Assembly (NCBI GenBank): GCA_910585015.1
Contig: CAJUCT010000023.1
Span: 6,453 to 70,452, forward strand
Reading direction: 5' to 3'
DNA length: 64,000 bases
Source of the DNA: an uncultured Acetatifactor sp.
GTDB lineage: Bacteria; Bacillota; Clostridia; Lachnospirales; Lachnospiraceae
Shown: one piece after another, positions 58,852 through 64,000 of the stretch
Numbering within the stretch: the stretch's first letter is position 1
Layout of the letters: each line of letters begins with the position of its first letter
Translations under genes and position numbers: made by a program
Notes under the pieces: generated by a model
The model's input: the letters and a program-made list of their open reading frames with translations, nothing else
Told to the model about the DNA's origin: nothing
The model's database searches: none

Positions 58852-59457
58852 ATGGAACAGATTATAAAGAGTTTAAATGAGCTCAGAGCGAAAGATCAAA
58901 ACTGGGATGAGCACAAAGAATTGGCGGACATAGATCTGGGCGAACAGGATACTTCCGTAAATTATCTGTTTAGAGAGGTGAGGGAATTTCTAAAAAAGCA
59001 GCCGGAAAATGATCTGGAAATATTAAGACAATATGTGGGAAATGACGCACTTTATGAATCTCTGGCAGAGACGGTTAAAAAATCACTGTGGCATTTCAGA
59101 GCATGGGAGGTAGTCCGCAATTTAGAAAAGAATGAAGGAAGCCGAATCCAAATATTATTCCAAAACATAATGGAAAAATATGTTTTGCGTGTGGATTTTG
59201 AATTTCAGGATACGTATGGCCTATATGATATTAAGGATGTGGACATATTTCATCGCCTGCTGCAAAGCTATGATGTCTTGGTGGCTTTTTATATTCGACA
59301 ACATTTTTCAAAAAGGGCAATTATAGACGATATAATGGAGGAAACAGATATTATAAAGGAAGATGCCGAGATTTTCGCCGAGATTTTGGAACGATATTAC
59401 AGGGAATTACAAATTAATTTTATTATGGATGAATTGTCTAAAGGAAATAGAAATTAG
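58852..59457 (+). CDS. protein of unknown function (201 aa), third gene of the nitrilase-fold operon
   Basis: A 201-residue acidic, mostly helical protein (LRAKDQNWDEHKELADIDLG, ETDIIKEDAEIFAEILERYY) with no TM helix, signal peptide or motif I can name. GGAG sits 7 nt before the ATG and the gap to the winged-helix gene is 8 bp. Base composition matches its two partners and differs from the following GH13 gene. Its function is unknown. Confidence 0.7.
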   Translation: MEQIIKSLNELRAKDQNWDEHKELADIDLGEQDTSVNYLFREVREFLKKQPENDLEILRQYVGNDALYESLAETVKKSLWHFRAWEVVRNLEKNEGSRIQILFQNIMEKYVLRVDFEFQDTYGLYDIKDVDIFHRLLQSYDVLVAFYIRQHFSKRAIIDDIMEETDIIKEDAEIFAEILERYYRELQINFIMDELSKGNRN

Positions 59458-59544
59458 AAATGTTTGCTGAAAATGTGAATTTATTTTATATGTCGAAATC
59501 AAATGAGAAGAAAACTTTATGCACAATTGGCAGGAGGAGAGAAG

Positions 59545-61161
59545 ATGCGTCTGACGGGTAAAATGGGAAAGAGAATTATGACAATGCTGTTAATCTGCGT
59601 GATGACAGCGATGTGTTTGACCGCATGCGGCAAGGGGGAAGACTGGCGTTCCAAGGAAGTGCCGGTGATAGATGACAATTACCGCACATGGTACGAGATA
59701 TTTGTGTATTCCTTCAACGACAGCGACGGCGACAGAGTCGGGGATCTGCAGGGTGTGATCTCCAAACTGGATTATGTGTCGGATATGGGCTTTAACGGAA
59801 TCTGGCTGATGCCGATCATGCCGTCCCCCTCCTACCATAAGTATGATGTGACCGATTATCAGGCCATTGACCCACTGTACGGCACCATGGAGGATTTTGA
59901 CAGGCTGGTGGAGGAGTGCGACAGGCGGGGGATCAAGCTGATTATCGATCTGGTGCTGAACCACACTTCTTCGGAGCATCCTTGGTTTACAGCGGCCTGC
60001 GAGTACCTGGGGCAGCTGGAAGAGGGGGAGGAACCTTCTGCGGAGGATTGTCCTTACTACGCCTATTACAACTTTGTCAAGGGAAATCCTTCATCTCCCA
60101 CTTATTATCAGGTAGGCGGTACGGATTACTACTATGAAGGTGCGTTTTCCGACCAAATGCCGGATGTGAATTTTGACTGCGAGGCGCTGCGAAAGGAATT
60201 TGAGGAGATCATGAGCTTCTGGCTGAACAAGGGCGTGGGGGGGTTCCGACTGGACGCGGTGAAGCATTTTTACGGCGAGGCCACCAGCAAGAATGTGGAG
60301 GTTCTGACCTGGGTAAACGATTATGTGAAGTATATTGATCCCAATGCCTACATGGTGGGGGAGTGCTGGGACGGTATGAATATTTACGCCCAGTATTATG
60401 CCAGCGGTATAGACAGTTTTTTTGATTTTGAGTTTGCGGATTCCACCGGTGTGATTACCAAGACGCTGACCTACAACGGGGAGGCCAACAGCGCCCAGGC
60501 TTACGCCAAGGCTCTGGTCAGAGTGCAGAATGCCATCCGGGATTACCGGGAGGACGCCATCGACGCGCCGTTTTTCGTGAATCATGATCTGTCCAGGGCG
60601 GCGGGATATCTGCGCTATGATGAGCGAAAGATCAAGATGGCCGCCACTCTCAATGTGCTGATGAGCGGCAGCGCCTTTGTGTACTATGGCGAGGAGATTG
60701 GCATGACCGGTAGCGGGCGGGATGAAAACAAGCGCGCCCCCATGTACTGGTCGGACGACAGCCAGGCCAAGGGCATGACGGCAGGGCCGGCGGATATGGA
60801 ACCCCAGGAGAATCAGTTTGCGTGTGCCTTGGAACAGATGAAGGACGAAAAGTCCATCTACAGTTTTTATAAGGATACGATTCTTCTGCGCAACCAGAAT
60901 CCGGAGATTGCCAGGGGGACAGTGGCCCGTCTGGAGGAGATCACTGACCAGGATATTGCGGCCATCTCCAAGACCTACAACGGAACCACCATCTATTTGA
61001 TCTACAATCTGTCGGAGACGGACAAAAAGGAAGTGACTCTATCAAAGGAGCAGTACGGCTACGCAGAGATTGCGGGTTATCTCTCCGTGGACGGCGAGAA
61101 AGTGACACTGAGGGGAGATACTCTTACGCTGCCCTCCTACAGTGTAGTAGTATTGCGATAG
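59545..61161 (+). CDS. alpha-amylase family (GH13) lipoprotein
   Basis: A 538-residue secreted lipoprotein with lipobox LTAC (Cys28). The GH13 regions are all present: DLVLNHTSSEHPWF, GFRLDAVKHF (nucleophile Asp), VGECWDG (acid Glu) and FFVNHDLSR (the third Asp). The start motif WYEIFVYSFNDSDGDRVGDL resembles cell-surface alpha-amylases and alpha-glucosidases of gut Firmicutes. It would digest starch oligosaccharides at the outer face of the membrane. The start at 59545 follows AGGAGGA; the upstream in-frame ATG at 59503 has no site and would spoil the signal peptide. A terminator follows. Confidence 0.93.
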   Translation: MRLTGKMGKRIMTMLLICVMTAMCLTACGKGEDWRSKEVPVIDDNYRTWYEIFVYSFNDSDGDRVGDLQGVISKLDYVSDMGFNGIWLMPIMPSPSYHKYDVTDYQAIDPLYGTMEDFDRLVEECDRRGIKLIIDLVLNHTSSEHPWFTAACEYLGQLEEGEEPSAEDCPYYAYYNFVKGNPSSPTYYQVGGTDYYYEGAFSDQMPDVNFDCEALRKEFEEIMSFWLNKGVGGFRLDAVKHFYGEATSKNVEVLTWVNDYVKYIDPNAYMVGECWDGMNIYAQYYASGIDSFFDFEFADSTGVITKTLTYNGEANSAQAYAKALVRVQNAIRDYREDAIDAPFFVNHDLSRAAGYLRYDERKIKMAATLNVLMSGSAFVYYGEEIGMTGSGRDENKRAPMYWSDDSQAKGMTAGPADMEPQENQFACALEQMKDEKSIYSFYKDTILLRNQNPEIARGTVARLEEITDQDIAAISKTYNGTTIYLIYNLSETDKKEVTLSKEQYGYAEIAGYLSVDGEKVTLRGDTLTLPSYSVVVLR

Positions 61162-61177
61162 CGGAAAATATGCAAGG

Positions 61178-61210
61178 GAAAGCCGTGGCAACACGGCTTT
61201 CAAATTTTTT
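61178..61210 (+). terminator. GH13 gene terminator
   Basis: GAAAGCCGTG (61178-61187) pairs with CACGGCTTTC (61192-61201) around GCAA, followed by AAATTTTTT. Confidence 0.88.
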
Positions 61211-61247
61211 GTCCCCAAATTCAAAAATGCCACACTATATGAATGAG

Positions 61248-61340
61248 AACAGCAGGTTCCTGCAAAGCGCGCTGACAGATGTGCTCTAAGCGATCGGCAT
61301 TTATCACCAGGTCTGTGTGCCGGAAGGGAACATGCAAAAC
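61248..61340 (+). repeat. element A leader repeat, decayed (second sigma factor)
   Basis: 93 bp with AACAGCA start, outer arms GGTTCC/GGGAAC, core remnant GTGCTCTAAGCGATCGGC, and end ATGCAAAAC in place of ATGCGGAAC. It ends 18 nt before the sigma factor start, in sense orientation. Confidence 0.65.
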
Positions 61341-61358
61341 TTAACAGGAGACGAGAGA

Positions 61359-62915
61359 ATGTCCAGTGCAACAGGTATGTGTGACCGATTGGAATCGGAA
61401 TTTGCCGAAAACTACATGGAAAAGCTGTTTTACTTCTGTCTGAAAAAGACGAGCAGCAGTACCGAGGCCGAGGATTTGACGCAGGATATTGCGTTGCATA
61501 TTCTGACGGCTTTGAACAGAGGAACGATTCCCGAAAGTTTTTCCGCATGGGTCTGGCAGATTGCGCGCAACCGATACTCTGTATGGGCAGGTGAGAAGCA
61601 TAGACGCAATGAGTTGGTAACCGGTGCCGACATCGGCGACTATGAGATTCGGGACGAGAGCGATAATATCCTTGATGAGATGATACACAGTGAGCAGATG
61701 TCACTGTTTCGGCGGGAGCTGGCATTCATCAGCAGCGATTATCGCAATATCGTTGTGGCCTATTACATGGAAAACCAAAGTATGCGTACCATTGCGGCGA
61801 AGCTTTCGCTTTCCCTGGAAGCGGTGAAGAAACGTCTTCAGCGCGCAAGAATAATTTTGAAGGAAGGTATGGATATGGCGAGAGAATTTGGAGTGAGAAG
61901 TTATAACCCGGAACAGATAACTTTCATTATGAACGGCAAGGACGGAGATAAGGGGCAGCCCTGGTCCATCATCACGCATCTCTTATACAAGAATATTTTT
62001 CTTGAAACATACGAAAATCCCGAAACGGCGGAGGAACTGGCGCTGGAACTTGGGATAGCGCTTCCCTATATGGAGGATGAGTTGGAGTATCTGGTCAGAG
62101 AGGAACTTCTTCGCAAGATCAACAATAAGTATGAGACCAATTTCCCTATTGTCAGCCGCAGTACACAGCGCGCAATATATGACGCGAACAAGGCGATCCA
62201 GAAACCGCTGACGGACAAGCTGTGTGAAATGATTGATCTCTATATGAAAGAAGACGGGGGGAAAGTGACCACAGGCTATGTGGGCCCGGAGGCAGCCAGG
62301 TGGGCTTTGCTGGCATGCGCTTTCGATTGGCTGAAGTGGAACTGGAGTACGGAAGAACAGGGCGGCAATGTGTATGGCGGCTCCCCCAATCCCCCACGTC
62401 CCGACAACGGCGCATGGACACTCTACGGATACGAAACCATTGATTGGAAAGAGCCTGCTTTCGTGGGGCTGCACGGAGGGTATGTCTCCCATGATAAGAA
62501 TGAAGTAATACAGGATATCGACTTTGGCCAGTACAAGTTTTGGGCCGGGAATTTCTATGAAAAGACGCCGGAGCATCTTACGTATCCCGAGTTGTATACA
62601 CTTTGGCTGGTGTGTACGGGAAAAGGGGAGGCCGGAGAGAAGGGGTATGTGGAAAAATTGCTGGAATATGGCTATCTTAAGGAGGTGGACGGTGTTATTA
62701 ATCCCAATGTGGTCATATTTGACCGCAGCAAAGAAAAGCCGGAACATGCGGAAATGTCTGCCAGATTGACTGTCTTGAAAAATGAAATCAATGCTTTATT
62801 TATGCAGGCTCCGTCTATCACTCGAGGATATGTTGTGGAACAGGCATTGGAAGATGGTTGGCTTGGGTATGATGGGAATACGATAAATACAATCGGAGCG
62901 TATATTTATCTTTAA
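61359..62915 (+). CDS. large ECF-type sigma factor, paralogue of the gene at 17662-19275
   Basis: A 518-residue protein. Region 2 (about residues 12-90) reads LFYFCLKKTSSSTEAEDLTQ and VWQIARNRYSVWAGEKHRRN; region 4 (about 110-175) reads AFISSDYRNIVVAYYMENQS and TIAAKLSLSLEAVKKRLQRA. The region after it aligns by eye with the first paralogue (REFGVRSYNPEQITF; ENPETAEELALELGIALPYM). The remaining 250 residues form an unknown domain, better preserved in Trp/Gly content than in the paralogue. Start at 61359 follows AGGAG by 8 nt. No anti-sigma factor adjoins. Like its paralogue it has an element A leader, so the two may share control. Confidence 0.85.
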   Translation: MSSATGMCDRLESEFAENYMEKLFYFCLKKTSSSTEAEDLTQDIALHILTALNRGTIPESFSAWVWQIARNRYSVWAGEKHRRNELVTGADIGDYEIRDESDNILDEMIHSEQMSLFRRELAFISSDYRNIVVAYYMENQSMRTIAAKLSLSLEAVKKRLQRARIILKEGMDMAREFGVRSYNPEQITFIMNGKDGDKGQPWSIITHLLYKNIFLETYENPETAEELALELGIALPYMEDELEYLVREELLRKINNKYETNFPIVSRSTQRAIYDANKAIQKPLTDKLCEMIDLYMKEDGGKVTTGYVGPEAARWALLACAFDWLKWNWSTEEQGGNVYGGSPNPPRPDNGAWTLYGYETIDWKEPAFVGLHGGYVSHDKNEVIQDIDFGQYKFWAGNFYEKTPEHLTYPELYTLWLVCTGKGEAGEKGYVEKLLEYGYLKEVDGVINPNVVIFDRSKEKPEHAEMSARLTVLKNEINALFMQAPSITRGYVVEQALEDGWLGYDGNTINTIGAYIYL

Positions 62916-63029
62916 ACGTTATTGAACTGCCCATTATAATTTCTAGGGGCTTTTAGGCCAGGAGCAAGTCGGCTATATCCTCCACAAGATTCCGCAGGCG
63001 GGTGTATATTGAAAAGAACCAGATTTTAC

Positions 63030-63057
63030 TTGACATTCAACTCATAAAACATATAAT
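63030..63057 (+). promoter_or_regulatory. promoter upstream of the Rpn-type gene
   Basis: TTGACA (63030-63035) and TATAAT (63052-63057) with 16-bp spacing, the best consensus match in the window. Transcription would begin near 63064, right at a strong hairpin. Confidence 0.8.
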
Positions 63058-63066
63058 TAGAATTAC

Positions 63067-63127
63067 AACAGCAGAAAGAATAGCAACCTCATATTTTTGA
63101 GGTGTTATTCTTTCTGCTGTTTTCTTT
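63067..63127 (+). terminator. strong hairpin/terminator at the start of the Rpn leader
   Basis: A 23-bp almost perfect stem: AACAGCAGAAAGAATAGC (from 63067) pairs with GTTATTCTTTCTGCTGTT (to 63121), capped by ACCTC...GAGGT, followed by TTTCTTTT. It starts within about 10 nt of the predicted transcript start, so most transcripts would end as a short hairpin RNA unless termination is bypassed. Confidence 0.8.
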
Positions 63128-63160
63128 TACACAGTCGATTGGAAAAGGAGGAACTTGTCA

Positions 63161-64000
63161 ATGATGAAAGAGAATGAAAAAAGGATCACTAACCGAGAGG
63201 TAAAAAACAGTGCGTTTATTACATATTTTGGTGATCCAGAGAATGCGTCTAAACTGTATACGGCGTTGGGAGATGAAGAGGTAGCTCCGGAGGATATTAC
63301 CTATGTGACGTTGGAGGGAGTAATGTTCATCGCCAGAAAGAATGATCTGGCGTTTACAGTAAAGAACCGTGTGCTGGTCATCAGCGAACATCAGTCTACC
63401 GTAAATGAAAACATGCCTCTGAGGGATCTTCTTTACCTGGGGCGTACTCTGGAGAAACTGTTGGATGAAAAAATGATCTACAGGCGCAAACAGTTCAAGA
63501 TTCCCACTCCGGAGTTCTATGTTTTCTACAATGGAAATGAGTCCTACCCGCCGGAAAAAATTCTGCGGCTTTCCGAGGCTTTTCTTGAAAAAACAGAGCA
63601 CCCTATGGTAGAATTAGAGGTGAAAGTGATCAATATAAATTTGCCATCAGGACATAAGCTGTTAAAAGAATGCCGTCCGATGTACGAGTATTCATGGTTT
63701 ATTCAGCGGATCAAGGAGTATCTGACCGCCGGATGGATTCGGGATGCTGCAATCATCCAGGCGGTGAGAGACTGCAAAGATGAGGGAATCCTGGTGGAAT
63801 TCATAAAAAACCATGGGTCGGAGGTGGTAAATATGTTAAATATACAGTGGGACTTTGATGACGCGATAGCGGTAGAAAGAGAAGAGGCATTTGAGGAAGG
63901 GCGGAATATGGGGTTAGAGTTGGGAAAAGCCGTCGGAATAGCCGAGGGAAAAGCCGTCGGAATAGCCGAGGGAAAAGCCGTCGGAATAGCCGAGGGAAAA
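63161..64000 (+). CDS. Rpn-family (PD-(D/E)XK nuclease/transposase-like) protein, 3' end beyond the window
   Basis: 280 codons are present and the frame is still open at the right edge. The protein begins MMKENEKRITNREVKNSAFI and resembles the Rpn/PDDEXK nuclease-transposase proteins that are abundant in Lachnospiraceae (KNSAFITYFGDPENASKLYT; DLAFTVKNRVLVISEHQSTV with the E-x-Q strand; IKEYLTAGWIRDAAIIQAVR). The C-terminal part is a tandem repeat of GKAVGIAE, encoded by an exact 24-bp repeat from 63923. E. coli Rpn proteins promote recombination, so a mobile or recombination role is likely. GGAGG sits 8 nt before the ATG at 63161. Confidence 0.8.
   Translation, partial: MMKENEKRITNREVKNSAFITYFGDPENASKLYTALGDEEVAPEDITYVTLEGVMFIARKNDLAFTVKNRVLVISEHQSTVNENMPLRDLLYLGRTLEKLLDEKMIYRRKQFKIPTPEFYVFYNGNESYPPEKILRLSEAFLEKTEHPMVELEVKVININLPSGHKLLKECRPMYEYSWFIQRIKEYLTAGWIRDAAIIQAVRDCKDEGILVEFIKNHGSEVVNMLNIQWDFDDAIAVEREEAFEEGRNMGLELGKAVGIAEGKAVGIAEGKAVGIAEGK
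63923..64000 (+). repeat. 24-bp in-frame tandem repeat (GKAVGIAE)
   Basis: Three identical 24-bp units at 63923-63946, 63947-63970 and 63971-63994 and a fourth starting at 63995 that runs off the window. Identity at the DNA level indicates recent expansion, so copy number probably varies between strains. Confidence 0.95.

Noticed and set aside
62940..63029. Short peptide-like run (GYILHKIPQAGVY) before the Rpn promoter
   Set aside because: Too short and without a start or stop context; it may be a relic but cannot be supported.

Overview
This window looks like a chromosomal segment of a gut-type Lachnospiraceae (Clostridia, Firmicutes). The grounds are the Firmicute-style ribosome binding sites (AGGAGG/GGAGGA), TTGACA-17-TAAAAT promoters, a T-box ahead of pheST, a two-gene SufB/SufC system, indolepyruvate:ferredoxin oxidoreductase, a cysteine-rich 'chorion class' small protein, an Rpn-family nuclease and a BspA-type leucine-rich-repeat protein. 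The placement is inferred from gene content; no 16S rRNA is present.

Layout. 1-7.9 kb: Uma2-type protein, T-box, pheS-pheT, M18 aminopeptidase, queA, a PilZ protein. 7.9-12.7 kb: tyrA, then a two-gene RNA-repair cassette (HD-domain polynucleotide kinase and RNA ligase) whose genes carry tandem palindromic leader repeats, then a decayed stretch. 12.7-17.5 kb: an EF-G-like GTPase and leuS. 17.6-21.2 kb, minus strand: a large ECF-type sigma factor, two small conserved proteins of unknown function, a 21-cysteine protein. 21.4-28.2 kb: a chemoreceptor pseudogene, a solute-binding lipoprotein, sufC-sufB, an intact chemoreceptor. 28.3-34.8 kb: tRNA-Arg, leuB, ilvD, ilvB, an L,D-transpeptidase. 35-45 kb: serC-serA, an AT-rich surface-protein island, a DUF1015 gene, glgB. 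45-51.2 kb: mscS, an SPFH protein, a zinc-ribbon/LRR membrane protein, a membrane protein, glf, tRNA-Thr. 51.3-55.3 kb: iorA-iorB-paaK. 55.4-59.5 kb: an amidohydrolase, then an AT-rich three-gene operon (nitrilase-fold, winged helix, unknown). 59.5-64 kb: GH13 lipoprotein, a second large sigma factor, an Rpn nuclease gene running off the end.

The most notable signal is not a gene. About 98-bp palindromic elements ('element A') sit in the 5' leader of at least nine genes, always in the same orientation as the gene and ending 18-37 nt before its start codon. In sense orientation they begin AACAGCA, carry a central GGACGCC...GCGGCCGG core, and end TGCGGAAC. The ends and core are constant, while the stem sequence differs between loci with matching changes on both arms. 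Two genes carry two copies and the RNA ligase gene carries three full copies plus a fragment at a 117-bp period. The associated genes include both large sigma factors, both RNA-repair genes, glgB, an aminopeptidase, a zinc-ribbon/LRR membrane protein, a small unknown protein and, in divergent form, serC. A second element family ('element B', about 75 bp, two hairpins) lies ahead of iorB, of the 188-aa unknown gene and, as a remnant, of the Uma2 gene; its GAAAGAGGT tail serves as the iorB ribosome binding site.

Coding capacity otherwise covers amino-acid biosynthesis (Leu/Ile/Val, Ser, Tyr), translation, glycogen and starch metabolism, aryl-acid fermentation, envelope maintenance and Fe-S assembly, with accessory insertions around 12, 37-41 and 55-59 kb and at the right edge.
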